Positions 1 through 7,995 of a DNA stretch of 64,000 bases are shown piece by piece. The position numbers and the translations under genes are program-made. The stretch is from Candidatus Sulfotelmatobacter sp. (GTDB lineage: Bacteria; Vulcanimicrobiota; Vulcanimicrobiia; Vulcanimicrobiales; Vulcanimicrobiaceae): NCBI GenBank assembly GCA_035504415.1, contig DATJRY010000003.1:62001-126000 (forward strand), given 5' to 3'. The first letter of the stretch is position 1, and each line of letters begins with the position of its first letter. Below the pieces are notes generated by a model. It made no database searches. It was given only the letters and a program-made list of their open reading frames with translations, and was not told where the DNA came from.

Positions 1-1334
1 CGATCCTGCTGCGCGACGACGAAGGCCGTCCGACGGCCAGCGTGTTCGCGGTGTCGTACACCGCCGACGGTGCCGACGCGCGCACGCGACCGGTGACGTT
101 CTTCTGGAACGGCGGCCCCGGCTCGTCGACGATTTGGCTGCACATGGGTTCGTTCGGCCCGGTGCGGGTCGCCGTGCCGAAGAACGCGGCCCAACCGGCC
201 GCCGTCGGGACGCTGGTCGACAACGAGTCCTCGCTGCTCGACACCAGCGACCTGGTCTTCGTCGACGCGGTCGGTACCGGCTGGAGCGAGCTGGTCGGCA
301 AGGCGACGACCAAGGACTTCTACGGCGTCGACGAAGACGCGAACGCGTTCAAGCAGTACGTCGAGCGCTGGCTGACCGCCAACGGGCGCTGGAGCTCGCC
401 GAAGTTCCTGTTCGGCGAATCGTACGGCACGACGCGCGCGGCCAACGTGGTCAACAAGCTGCTCGACGACGGGGTCGCCTGCAACGGCGTGGTGCTGCTC
501 TCCTCGGCGCTGGACTTCAACTTCTTGCCGCTGGGCCAAGGCGTCGGCGAGGACTACGCGTACATCGGCTACTTCCCGAGCGAGGCGGCGGTGGCGTGGT
601 ACCACCACCGGGTGCCCGGCAAGCCGCCGGACCTGATCACCTTCGTCAATCGCGCGCGCGCCTTCGCCGGCGGCCCGTACGCCGCCGCCCTGCGGCGCGG
701 CGATACGCTCGATCCGGCCACGCGCGCGCAGATCATCGCGCAGATCCACGACTTCACCGGGCTGAGCACGAGCTACATCGACGCGGCGAATCTGCGGCTC
801 GACCCCAACCGCTTCCAGGCGCAGCTGCTGCGCGGCAGCGATCAGAACATCGGCCGCTTCGACGGCCGCTACATCGGCCGCGAGATCGACCCCAACACGA
901 CCAATCCGAGCTTCGATCCGTCCGACACGATGACGTCGGCGGCGTACGTCTCGGCCTTCAATCACTACGCGCACGACGTGCTGGGCTACCGTTCGCAACG
1001 GCCGTACGACGTCGTCGACTTCACCGTCAACCAGGCGTGGAAGTACCAGCGCGGCGAGGACTCCAATGCCCCCAGCGTCGTCGGCGACCTGCAGGCGGCG
1101 ATCGCGAAAGACCCAACCTTGCACGTCCTCTCGGCCAACGGCTACTTCGACCTGGCCACCGGCTTCTACGGTACCGAGTACCTGCTGCAGCACATGAACC
1201 TCGACGCCGCGCAGCAGCGTCAGGTCCAGTTCGTCTACTTCCGTGCCGGCCACGAGGTGTACCTGAACCACGACGCGCTGGTCGAGTTCAAGCGCTACCT
1301 GGTCGGCTGGTACAAGAACGCGCTGGAGCGCTGA
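1..1334 (+). CDS. Serine carboxypeptidase-like protein (peptidase S10), 5' end cut off by window
   Basis: The reading frame is open from the first bases of the window (codons in phase with position 3), so the true start lies upstream; about 443 residues are visible. The S10 hallmarks are in order: the oxyanion-hole segment FWNGGPGSS (about residue 21 counted from the GTG at 42), the nucleophile motif GESYGT (Ser about 127), a late Asp in NGYFDLATG and a His in RAGHEVYL near the C-terminus. That gives a complete Ser-Asp-His triad. The family removes C-terminal residues from peptides and is usually secreted in bacteria; a signal peptide would lie outside the window. It converges on the aldo/keto reductase gene with 28 bp between stop codons. 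The internal GTG at 42 is not the start, since homologous sequence continues upstream of it. Confidence 0.85.
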   Translation, partial: ILLRDDEGRPTASVFAVSYTADGADARTRPVTFFWNGGPGSSTIWLHMGSFGPVRVAVPKNAAQPAAVGTLVDNESSLLDTSDLVFVDAVGTGWSELVGKATTKDFYGVDEDANAFKQYVERWLTANGRWSSPKFLFGESYGTTRAANVVNKLLDDGVACNGVVLLSSALDFNFLPLGQGVGEDYAYIGYFPSEAAVAWYHHRVPGKPPDLITFVNRARAFAGGPYAAALRRGDTLDPATRAQIIAQIHDFTGLSTSYIDAANLRLDPNRFQAQLLRGSDQNIGRFDGRYIGREIDPNTTNPSFDPSDTMTSAAYVSAFNHYAHDVLGYRSQRPYDVVDFTVNQAWKYQRGEDSNAPSVVGDLQAAIAKDPTLHVLSANGYFDLATGFYGTEYLLQHMNLDAAQQRQVQFVYFRAGHEVYLNHDALVEFKRYLVGWYKNALER

Positions 1335-1362
1335 CCCGGCCCTCGCTGCCGGCGGCCGGCGT

Positions 1363-2283
1363 TTACATCGCCAGTTCCGACATCGGCGGGAAGCCGTGCT
1401 GCGCACGGCCCTCGTCGGCGTCGTTCTTCATCGAGGACTTGTAGAGCTCGAGGTGGCCGTCGGTCGCGCGGTCGTAGTACTTCTTGCGCAGCGCCTGCAG
1501 TTCGCTCTCCTCGAGCGGAGTGAAATCGTTCGCCACGCGCAGGTGGTGGTCGAGCACGGCTTGGCTGTCGATGCCGGTGATGGTGGTCAGCACGCCGGGC
1601 AGGGACATCGCGTAGCGCAGCGCGTCGTCGGGGTCCACGCCGCCGGCTTCGAGCATCCGCCCTTCGCTGAACGCCTTCATCCCGAGCACGGCGATGCCGC
1701 GCTCGCGCGCCGACGGGAGCACATGCCGCTCGAAGCTGCGGAAGTGCGGGTCGAGCACGTTCAGCGGCATCTGGACGGTGTCGAACGGGAAGCCGCGCTC
1801 GATCATCTCGCGATGGATGGCCGGGCGCTTGTGGCCGGTGAAGCCGACGAAGCGCACCTTGCCGGCGCGCTTCGCCTCGTCGAGCGCTTCGAGCACGCCG
1901 CCCTTGGCGTAGTGGCGCGCGGGATCGTCGTCGTAGACGCACTCGTGCACCTGCCACAGATCGAGGTGGTCGGTGCGCAAGCGCCGCAGCGACTCCTCGA
2001 GCTGCTCGCGCGCGACGTTGGCGTCGCGGCCGTGCGTGCAGACTTTCGTCATCAGGAAGACGCGGTCGCGCGCGCCGTTCTGCGCCAGCGCTTTGCCCAT
2101 CCGCTCCTCGCTGACGTGGTCGTTGTACTCCCACGCGTTGTCGAGGAAGGTGATGCCGCCGTCGATCGCGGCGTGGAGCAGCCGAATCGCCTCCGCTTCG
2201 CCGGCGATCTTGCCGAGATGATAGCCGCCGAAACCGATGATCGAGACGGCCGCGTCGGGACCGAGCATGCGTTGCGGGATCAT
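1363..2283 (-). CDS. Aldo/keto reductase
   Basis: A 306-residue NAD(P)H-dependent oxidoreductase of the AKR superfamily (TIM barrel). The catalytic tetrad is visible: Asp and Tyr in DNAWEYN, Lys in LMTKV, and His in WQVHEC. The C-terminal cofactor-binding part (LTTITGIDS) is typical of AKRs related to YgaE/Tas-type proteins. The ATG at 2283 was chosen because MIPQRMLG is followed at once by the beta-hairpin and first strand expected (VSIIGFGGYHLG). The longer in-frame extension upstream runs into ftsY and is Ser-rich antisense sequence. It is divergent from ftsY with about 40 bp between starts, so the two promoters must be very compact or overlapping. The substrate cannot be deduced. Confidence 0.88.
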   Translation of the reverse strand: MIPQRMLGPDAAVSIIGFGGYHLGKIAGEAEAIRLLHAAIDGGITFLDNAWEYNDHVSEERMGKALAQNGARDRVFLMTKVCTHGRDANVAREQLEESLRRLRTDHLDLWQVHECVYDDDPARHYAKGGVLEALDEAKRAGKVRFVGFTGHKRPAIHREMIERGFPFDTVQMPLNVLDPHFRSFERHVLPSARERGIAVLGMKAFSEGRMLEAGGVDPDDALRYAMSLPGVLTTITGIDSQAVLDHHLRVANDFTPLEESELQALRKKYYDRATDGHLELYKSSMKNDADEGRAQHGFPPMSELAM

Positions 2284-2323
2284 GCGGGCCCTGTACCCAC
2301 CCGCGGCGAACACGCCGTCCCCG

Positions 2324-3247
2324 ATGAGTTGGTTCGCGAAGCTGCGCACGGCGTTGACCCGGACGCGCGAGGCGTTCGGCGGTGAGCTCGAGGAGCTGGC
2401 CTTGGCGAAGCGCCCGGTCGACGAGGGGCTGTGGGACGACCTCGAAGAGTTGCTGCTGGCGGCCGATTTCGGCGTCCCGACGACGCTCAAGATCGTCGAC
2501 GGGTTGCGCGCGGTCGCCCGCCAGGACCGCTATACGACGAGCGACCAGGTCGTCGCCCGGTTCCGCCGCGACGTCCAGAACTTCCTGACCCTCGCGCCGA
2601 TGACGCTGACCCTGAGCGGCAAACCGGCAGTGGTGCTGGTCGTCGGCGTCAACGGCAGCGGGAAGACGACCACCATCGGCAAGCTGGCCGCGCTGCTGCG
2701 CGCGCAGGGCAAGAAGGTCATGGTCGTCGCCGCCGACACGTTCCGCGCCGCGGCCGCCGAGCAGCTCGCGATCTGGGCGCAGCGCGCGGGCGTCGAGTAC
2801 GTGCGCGGCGCCGAAGGCTCGGATCCGTCATCGGTCGTGTTCGACGGGATGAGCGCGGCCAAGGCGCGCGACATCGACGTCGTGCTGGTCGACACCGCCG
2901 GGCGGCTGCAGACCAAGACCAACTTGATGGAAGAGCTCAAGAAGATGCGCCGGGTGATCGAGCGCGAGACCGGCGGGCCGCCGGCCGAGACGCTGCTGGT
3001 CGTCGACGGCACGACCGGGCAGAACGCGCTCTCGCAGGCCAAGCTGTTCAACGAGGCTACGCAGCTGACCGGCGTCGTCGTCACCAAGCTCGACTCGACC
3101 GCGAAGGGCGGCGTGCTGGTCGGGATCGTCGACCAGTTGGCGGTTCCGGTGAAGTTCGTCGGGGTCGGCGAAGGTCAGGACGCGCTGGCGCCGTTCGACC
3201 CGGCGCAATTCACCCGGGCCCTGTTCGAAGTCGCGCCGGCGGCCTGA
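2324..3247 (+). CDS. ftsY: Signal recognition particle receptor FtsY (NG domain only)
   Basis: A 307-residue SRP GTPase that docks SRP-ribosome complexes at the membrane. The helical N domain (residues 1-90) is followed by the G domain with G1 GVNGSGKTTT, the insertion-box motif DTFRAAAAEQL, G3 DTAGR and G4 TKLDSTAKGG. The acidic A domain of Escherichia coli FtsY is missing; the protein starts MSWFAKLRTAL, an amphipathic helix that can serve as membrane anchor, as in many Gram-positive and deep-branching bacteria. ATG 2324 was chosen because translation from upstream codons (2237) would overlap the divergent aldo/keto reductase. The stop lies 9 bp from the convergent lipoprotein gene, with a small GGC-GTTC-GCC hairpin between. 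Confidence 0.95.
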   Translation: MSWFAKLRTALTRTREAFGGELEELALAKRPVDEGLWDDLEELLLAADFGVPTTLKIVDGLRAVARQDRYTTSDQVVARFRRDVQNFLTLAPMTLTLSGKPAVVLVVGVNGSGKTTTIGKLAALLRAQGKKVMVVAADTFRAAAAEQLAIWAQRAGVEYVRGAEGSDPSSVVFDGMSAAKARDIDVVLVDTAGRLQTKTNLMEELKKMRRVIERETGGPPAETLLVVDGTTGQNALSQAKLFNEATQLTGVVVTKLDSTAKGGVLVGIVDQLAVPVKFVGVGEGQDALAPFDPAQFTRALFEVAPAA

Positions 3248-3256
3248 GGCGTTCGC

Positions 3257-5092
3257 CTACGGCTCGACGACGAGCGCCTGCGGCTGCGTGATGCCGGTGG
3301 TGATCGTCGCGATCTTGGAGGTCAGCGCGAAGTTGAACTCCTGGATGTTGGGTTCGCCGGTGTTGGTACCGAGGTCGTTGACGTAGACGCCGTTCGCGCC
3401 GAGCCCGAGCGAACGCAGCTGGCTGACGGCACTGCCGGAGTAGTACGGTTCGTTGGACGAGATCGCGATCGCCGCCGACGGCGACGTCGTGCCGGCCGGG
3501 ATGAGGAACATCTGCGAGGGATACGGACCGGAGCAACAGGACCACGCGTCTTCGTAGATGTTTCCCCCGGCGTCCGAGACGATCGCCGCGCCGACCCACG
3601 GCGAGATGTTGACCGTCGTCGCCGTCGAGCCGCTGGTCACCGGTGCCGCGAACTTGTAGATCTGATAACTTTGCGTGTTGACCACGAACAGGTTCCCGGA
3701 CGGGTCGAGCGCCAGCGAGCCGGGCTCGGACACGCTCGTGATGGTGACCGCCGGGCTCGGGCTGCCGGTGACCGGTGCGGAGAACTTCCACACGTATGAG
3801 TTGTAGTCGTCGTCGATCCACAGGTCGCCGTTCGGTCCGACGGTGATGCCGGCCAAACTGTTTGCGATGCCGGTGAAGCCGATCGGATTCCACGCCGCTT
3901 GCGCGGCGCCGGTGTACGGCGGCGCGTATGCGGCCATGTTGTCACCGTTGGTGGTATCGCCGAGGTACAGCGTGCCGTTCGGCGCGACCGCCATCAGGCC
4001 GCCGCCGAAATCGATCGTCGTCGTCTTGGTGAACGACGGCGCGGCGAACACGGTCACGGTGTCGGTGGCTTGGTTGGCGACGAACAGGTCGCCGCCCGCG
4101 TCGGCGACGACGTTCTGCGGTTCGCCGACGGACGACCCGCTGAGCGTCACCAGCGGCGCGCTGCCGCCGTCCGCGTAGATCTCGACGTTGTTCGGACCCG
4201 ACGTGCCGTCGCACGCGCTGCAGTTGGCCACCACCAGCGCGCGCACCATGTCGACGGTCACGTCGACCGGCCCGCAGACCGCGCCCGATTGCGCGCAGCC
4301 GTCGGTGGCCTGCCCCGTGTAGGTCGCGCTGACGCCGAACGTCGCGGTGTCGCTGCCGAACGTCGTCGGCGGCACCAGCGAGAACTGATTCGGCGACGTC
4401 GTCGTCGGCTGGACCGCCGTGGCCGCGAGGGCGCCCGTCGGCGCCGCGATGGTGAACGTCGGCGAGCCGGGACCGACGATGATGTTGCCGTCGGCATCGA
4501 GCGCCTGGGCGAGGAACGCGTGGGCGGCGGGACCGACCAAGTCGTACGCGTTGGTGCCGGTCGCCGGCGCGAGCGCCGAGAGCGCCGTGACGACGATTTG
4601 TGCCGGAACGCCCGACAAGCTCAAGGCGATCGAGTTGGTCTGGCCCGCGAGGATGGTGAAGGCGAGGTTCTGGCCGGTCGAGAGGACGTTGCCGGTCGCC
4701 GCTTGCGTGCCGGCGTCGTAGCCGTCGTACGTGGAGAGCGTCGCGGTGTAGCTGCCCGGCGCGAGCGAGACTTGCAGCGTGCACTGCGTACTGGCGAGCG
4801 TGCTCGAACAACCGGTGAACGTCGGCGTCAGGGCGACGGTCTCGTCGATCGTCGTCGGGCCGTTGATCGCGACGCTCAACGCCTGCGTCGCCGGCGACAC
4901 GTAGGCCGGCACGCGGCTGCGACCGCTGGTGGCGGCCTTCTTCGGGATCGAGACGCGAAAGAGCGCGGTGCCCTTGCCGGACGGCTTGCCGGTCGGCGTC
5001 AGGCCGCTGCCGCCGCCGCCGCAGCCGGCGGCAGACCAACCGAGTACGATAACGCTCAGTGTGAGGCTGAAACGACGCCAAAACGAACGCAT
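3257..5092 (-). CDS. Secreted lipoprotein with NHL/SMP30-like beta-propeller
   Basis: A 611-residue protein with a lipoprotein signal: basic MRSFWRRF, hydrophobic core and lipobox SAAGC with Cys24 as the likely lipidated residue, followed by a Gly-rich linker. Residues about 60-270 look like Ig-like/beta-sandwich segments (repeated Thr/Val-rich strands). Residues about 290-611 contain recurring units of the type LVVANCSA, LFVANQATDTVTVF, LDPSGNLFVVNT and LGANGVYVNDLG, the pattern of NHL/SMP-30-type propellers. It is likely anchored on the cell surface. Function is unknown; such propellers bind proteins or sugars or form lactonase-like folds, but no catalytic residues can be assigned. Upstream 5093-5216 is a divergent spacer with no clear promoter. 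Confidence 0.75.
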   Translation of the reverse strand: MRSFWRRFSLTLSVIVLGWSAAGCGGGGSGLTPTGKPSGKGTALFRVSIPKKAATSGRSRVPAYVSPATQALSVAINGPTTIDETVALTPTFTGCSSTLASTQCTLQVSLAPGSYTATLSTYDGYDAGTQAATGNVLSTGQNLAFTILAGQTNSIALSLSGVPAQIVVTALSALAPATGTNAYDLVGPAAHAFLAQALDADGNIIVGPGSPTFTIAAPTGALAATAVQPTTTSPNQFSLVPPTTFGSDTATFGVSATYTGQATDGCAQSGAVCGPVDVTVDMVRALVVANCSACDGTSGPNNVEIYADGGSAPLVTLSGSSVGEPQNVVADAGGDLFVANQATDTVTVFAAPSFTKTTTIDFGGGLMAVAPNGTLYLGDTTNGDNMAAYAPPYTGAAQAAWNPIGFTGIANSLAGITVGPNGDLWIDDDYNSYVWKFSAPVTGSPSPAVTITSVSEPGSLALDPSGNLFVVNTQSYQIYKFAAPVTSGSTATTVNISPWVGAAIVSDAGGNIYEDAWSCCSGPYPSQMFLIPAGTTSPSAAIAISSNEPYYSGSAVSQLRSLGLGANGVYVNDLGTNTGEPNIQEFNFALTSKIATITTGITQPQALVVEP

Positions 5093-5216
5093 GCCCGCTC
5101 CTTAAGGACCTCGGCGCTGCGCGGCGTTCGCAGCGATTAGCGCATTTCCCCGCAGGACGGCCGTCGGCGGAGATTCGCTGGAGGGCGCAGGGCGCGTTCG
5201 AGCGAGAGAGGTTCGT

Positions 5217-5870
5217 ATGGATACTCCGGCCGCACTGATCATCTTCGACTGCGACGGCGTTCTGGTCGACAGCGAACGGATCGTCAACGCGATCGAGTCG
5301 CGCGAGCTGCGACGCCTCGGGATCGAGCTCTCGCCCGATGAGGTGCGCCGCCGCTTCAAAGGCAAGACCATCGACGAGGACAACGCCGAGATCGAGCGCA
5401 TCGCCGGTACGCGCGTGCCGGCGAGCTGGACCTACGACTACGCGATGGCGAGCGCGCTGGGCTTCGTGCGCGAGCTGCGCGCGGTCGACGGCGTCGAGGG
5501 CGTGATCGCGCGCGTGCAGGCGGCGGGCGTCGCGTCGTGCGTCGCCTCGCAGTCGCCGCCGGCCCGCGTCGCGCTCTCACTCGTCGTGACGAACCTGGAC
5601 CGCTACTTCGGCGAACGCGTGTACACCGCGTCGGTGGTCGCGCGGCCGAAACCCGCGCCCGACCTGTTCTTGTACGCCGCCGCGGCGCTGGGCGTCGCGC
5701 CGGAGCGCAGCGTCGTGATCGAAGATTCGCCCAGCGGCGTGCGGGCCGCGGTTGCCGCCGGAATGGACGTCTACGGCTACGCGGCGGACGAAGACGCGCA
5801 CGCGCTCGCCGCGGCCGGCGCGCGCGTCTTCACCGCGATGGCCGAGCTGCCCGCGCTGTTAGGTGTGTGA
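5217..5870 (+). CDS. HAD-superfamily hydrolase (phosphoglycolate phosphatase / beta-phosphoglucomutase-like)
   Basis: 217 residues. Motif I FDCDGVLVDSE contains the nucleophilic Asp; an alpha-helical cap follows (residues about 17-85). Motif II is the Ser in SQSPPARV, motif III the Lys in RPKPAPDLF, and motif IV the acidic pair in VIEDSPSGV. The layout is that of subfamily I HAD phosphatases with a small helical cap (Gph, YieH, beta-PGM relatives), which act on sugar or small organic phosphates in the cytoplasm. The exact substrate is not predictable. A GAGAGAGG ribosome binding site lies before the ATG. The 3' end overlaps the convergent AHSA1-type gene by 12 bp. Confidence 0.85.
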   Translation: MDTPAALIIFDCDGVLVDSERIVNAIESRELRRLGIELSPDEVRRRFKGKTIDEDNAEIERIAGTRVPASWTYDYAMASALGFVRELRAVDGVEGVIARVQAAGVASCVASQSPPARVALSLVVTNLDRYFGERVYTASVVARPKPAPDLFLYAAAALGVAPERSVVIEDSPSGVRAAVAAGMDVYGYAADEDAHALAAAGARVFTAMAELPALLGV

Positions 5871-6344
5871 GGCGATGCGCTCGGCGTAGAGCGGTTCGAG
5901 CGCCGTGTAGTCGCTGTCTTCGGCGTCTTCCGCGGTGCCCGCCAGCGCCGCCGCGAGCCCCGCCAAACCGGCGTGCCAACCGGCGCCGAACCCGCTCAGC
6001 GACCCGGCGGGCATGCGGCTGTGCGTGAGCGTGAGCCGCACGCGGTCGCCGTCCGCACGCAGTTCCCAGCGCACGAGCCCATCGACCACCGGGCCACCGG
6101 ACGCCTCCGGCTCGTTCCAAGTGTACTCGATGACCCGCGGCGGCTCGTACTCCGTGATGGTTCCGATCATCCCGAACGGAAACGAGACCCCCTCGCCGAC
6201 GCGCGTTCCGACGGTGCCCCCTTCGAACCAGGTGGCCAGCAGCTCCGTCTTGGTGAGATGATCCCAGACGCGCTCGATCGGGCCGGGCAGCACGCGTTCG
6301 AAACGCAGCGTGCCGGGCGGGATGAAGGTGGCGAGCTCGTTCAC
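5859..6344 (-). CDS. SRPBCC / AHSA1-domain protein
   Basis: 161 residues with the START-like fold signature of the AHSA1 family: LRFERVLPGPIERVWDHLT near the N-terminus, ATWFEGG, then IEYTWNEP and VRLTLTHS in the beta strands. These proteins have a hydrophobic ligand cavity. When encoded next to an ArsR repressor they usually belong to a detoxification or signal-response pair, but the ligand is unknown. The GTG start at 6344 overlaps the stop of a 30-codon frame (TCGTGA), which in turn overlaps the ArsR stop, so the three are probably one translationally coupled transcript. The 3' end overlaps the HAD hydrolase gene by 12 bp. Confidence 0.8.
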   Translation of the reverse strand: MNELATFIPPGTLRFERVLPGPIERVWDHLTKTELLATWFEGGTVGTRVGEGVSFPFGMIGTITEYEPPRVIEYTWNEPEASGGPVVDGLVRWELRADGDRVRLTLTHSRMPAGSLSGFGAGWHAGLAGLAAALAGTAEDAEDSDYTALEPLYAERIASHT

Positions 6345-6433
6345 GACGTCCGCTCCATCGTGGCGTGCGCGAACGACGGTGGTCGCTCGAAGCGAATCGT
6401 GTCGGGCGCGATGACGGTACCCTCGTCGGTCAC
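6341..6433 (-). CDS. 30-residue coupled frame, possible remnant of an SRPBCC gene
   Basis: A 30-codon frame fits exactly between the ArsR gene and the AHSA1 gene: its GTG overlaps the ArsR stop (CCGTGACC) and its TGA overlaps the next GTG (TCGTGAAC). The peptide starts MTDEGTVIAPDTIRFER. The DTIRFER segment resembles the beginning of AHSA1-type proteins (compare GTLRFER in the gene that follows), after which the sequence diverges to PPSFAHATMERTS. It may be an internally deleted copy of an SRPBCC gene or a genuine small protein. The perfect stop/start tiling argues that it is translated. Assignment is inference. Confidence 0.4.
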   Translation of the reverse strand: MTDEGTVIAPDTIRFERPPSFAHATMERTS

Positions 6434-6762
6434 GGCGTGTTCCTCCGCGTTGCGTCGGTGTCGGTGAGTTGGCGTTCCAGCGCGTCCAGGTGCGTCGACC
6501 AAAAACGGCGGAAGCGCGCCAGCCAGGCGTCGAGCTCCGCCAGCCCGTCCGGCGCGAGCGCGTAGATGCGGCGCTGCGCTTGCGGGCGGACGCGGACCAA
6601 GCCCGCGTCGCGCAGCACGCGCAGGTGTTGCGACACGGCCGGCGGCGTCATGTCGAAGCGGTGGGCCAGCTCGCCGGCGCCGTACTCGCGTTGCGCCAGC
6701 AGCTCGACGATGCGCCGCCGGGTCGGGTCGGCCAGCGCCGCGAAGGCTTCCACGGCGGTCAT
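6430..6762 (-). CDS. ArsR-family winged-helix transcriptional regulator
   Basis: 110 residues. The N-terminal half is a winged helix-turn-helix with the family signature FAALADPTRRRIVELL, the recognition helix PPAVSQHLRVL and the wing RVRPQAQRRIYAL; a C-terminal helix (LDAWLARFRRFWSTHLDAL) is the usual dimerisation part of the SRPBCC-partner subgroup. No metal-binding Cys pair (CxC) is present, so it is not a classical metal sensor. An ATG at 6762 is annotated, but a promoter-like sequence (-35 TTGACT, -10 CATAAT) runs into this ATG. A leaderless start at the GTG at 6753 (VEAFAALADP) is a real alternative. It is probably autoregulated through the palindrome CTTAATTAAG just upstream and is co-transcribed with the AHSA1 gene. 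Confidence 0.85.
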   Translation of the reverse strand: MTAVEAFAALADPTRRRIVELLAQREYGAGELAHRFDMTPPAVSQHLRVLRDAGLVRVRPQAQRRIYALAPDGLAELDAWLARFRRFWSTHLDALERQLTDTDATRRNTP

Positions 6763-6789
6763 TATGTAGCTGTCGCTTAATTAAGTCAA
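6761..6789 (-). promoter_or_regulatory. Predicted sigma70-type promoter of the arsR-AHSA1 unit
   Basis: On the minus strand TTGACT (6789-6784) and CATAAT (6766-6761) are separated by 17 bp, a near-consensus vegetative promoter. The -10 box touches the ATG at 6762, so transcription would begin near the GTG codon at 6753 and the message could be leaderless. This is inferred from sequence only. Confidence 0.5.
6776..6785. promoter_or_regulatory. Candidate ArsR operator (10-bp palindrome)
   Basis: A perfect AT-rich palindrome CTTAATTAAG lies between the -35 and -10 boxes of the predicted arsR promoter, where a bound repressor would block RNA polymerase. ArsR-type proteins bind such short dyads as dimers. 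It is only 10 bp long, so it is a candidate site. Confidence 0.4.
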
Positions 6790-6809
6790 GTCTTTTAGAG
6801 AATGCTCGT

Positions 6810-6823
6810 CGAACGTAGGTTCG
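6810..6823 (+). promoter_or_regulatory. LexA (SOS) box upstream of recA
   Basis: CGAACGTAGGTTCG is a perfect dyad of the form CGAAC-N4-GTTCG, the LexA operator type of Gram-positive bacteria and several other phyla, unlike the CTGT-N8-ACAG box of Gammaproteobacteria. It lies about 117 bp before the recA ATG, so recA (and probably recX) should be induced by DNA damage. A TTAATA hexamer at 6851-6856 may be part of the recA promoter; no good -35 box was seen. Confidence 0.7.
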
Positions 6824-6863
6824 ATTGCCGGCCGGGGCGAACGTCGTGAATTAATAGGGCGCT

Positions 6864-6883
6864 GGTGCCATCCAGATGGCACC
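6864..6883. promoter_or_regulatory. Perfect 9-bp dyad in the recA leader
   Basis: GGTGCCATC and GATGGCACC face each other with only two bases between, 57 bp before the recA start. The very short centre suggests a protein-binding dyad rather than an RNA hairpin, although an 8-bp hairpin with a CCAG loop is possible. There is no T-tract, so it is not an intrinsic terminator. Confidence 0.45.
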
Positions 6884-6939
6884 CGGGCGCGATACGGTCG
6901 AGTCCGTCAAACGATTCGACGCACACCGTACGGAGCATC

Positions 6940-7989
6940 ATGGCCGACGAAAAACAAGTAGCCCTGAGCAACGCGCTCGCCCAGATCGAGCGCCAGTTCG
7001 GCAAGGGGTCCATCATGAAGATGGGCGAGATCCAGGAGCGGATGGCGTTCGACGTCATCTCGACCGGGTCGATCGCCCTCGACCTCGCCCTCGGCGTCGG
7101 CGGCTTGCCGCGCGGACGCATCGTCGAGATCTACGGTCCGGAGTCGTCCGGTAAGACCACCCTCGCGCTGCACGTCATCGCCGAGGCGCAGCGGGCCGGC
7201 GGCACCGCCGCCTTCGTCGACGTCGAGCACGCGCTCGACCCGACCTACGCCCAAGGGCTGGGCATCGATCTCGACAATCTGCTGGTCTCGCAACCGGACG
7301 CCGGCGAACAGGCACTCGAGATCGCCGAGATGCTGGTGCGCTCGAACGCGGTCGACGTCGTCGTCGTCGACTCGGTCGCGGCGCTGGTCACCAAGGCCGA
7401 GCTCGAAGGCGACATGGGCGATACCCACGTCGGCTTGCAGGCGCGCCTGATGTCGCAAGCGCTGCGCAAGCTGACCTCCGCGATCTCGCGCTCCAAGTGC
7501 GTCATGATCTTCATCAACCAGCTGCGCGAGAAGGTCGGCGTGATGTTCGGCAATCCCGAGACGACCTCGGGCGGCCGCGCGCTGAAGTTCTACGCCTCGG
7601 TGCGCCTGGACGTGCGCAAGCTCGAGCAGATCAAGGTCGGGCAGGACGTCGTCGGCTCGCGCACCCGGGTCAAGGTGGTCAAGAACAAGGTCGCGCCGCC
7701 GTTCCGGCAGGCCGAGTTCGACATCACTTACGGTAAGGGCATCTCGAAGATGGGCTCGATCATCGACGTGGCACTCGAACGCAACATCATCGGGAAGTCG
7801 GGCTCGTGGTATACCTACGGCGAGCAGCGCATCGGTCAGGGCCGCGAGAACGCCAAGGCGTACCTCGAGGAACACACCGACGTGGCCGACGAGATCTCGG
7901 TCAAGATCCGCGAGGCCCTCAAGGCCACCGCGTCGCCGAACGGGATCGCCAAGCCCGTCGGCGCGGTTGCGGTCGGCGACGACGAATAA
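6940..7989 (+). CDS. recA: Recombinase RecA
   Basis: A 349-residue ATP-dependent DNA strand-exchange protein and LexA co-protease. Walker A GPESSGKT is at residues 66-73; Walker B is in [12 protein letters not shown]; the loop-2/MAW region is in [18 protein letters not shown]. The core is close to family length, and the C-terminal tail is short and acidic (VGDDE). ATG 6940 is chosen because [13 protein letters not shown] is the expected N-terminal helix; an upstream in-frame ATG would include the dyad leader. recX follows 6 bp downstream, and an SOS box precedes it. Confidence 0.98.
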   Translation: MADEKQVALSNALAQIERQFGKGSIMKMGEIQERMAFDVISTGSIALDLALGVGGLPRGRIVEIYGPESSGKTTLALHVIAEAQRAGGTAAFVDVEHALDPTYAQGLGIDLDNLLVSQPDAGEQALEIAEMLVRSNAVDVVVVDSVAALVTKAELEGDMGDTHVGLQARLMSQALRKLTSAISRSKCVMIFINQLREKVGVMFGNPETTSGGRALKFYASVRLDVRKLEQIKVGQDVVGSRTRVKVVKNKVAPPFRQAEFDITYGKGISKMGSIIDVALERNIIGKSGSWYTYGEQRIGQGRENAKAYLEEHTDVADEISVKIREALKATASPNGIAKPVGAVAVGDDE

Positions 7990-7995
7990 TCCGCG

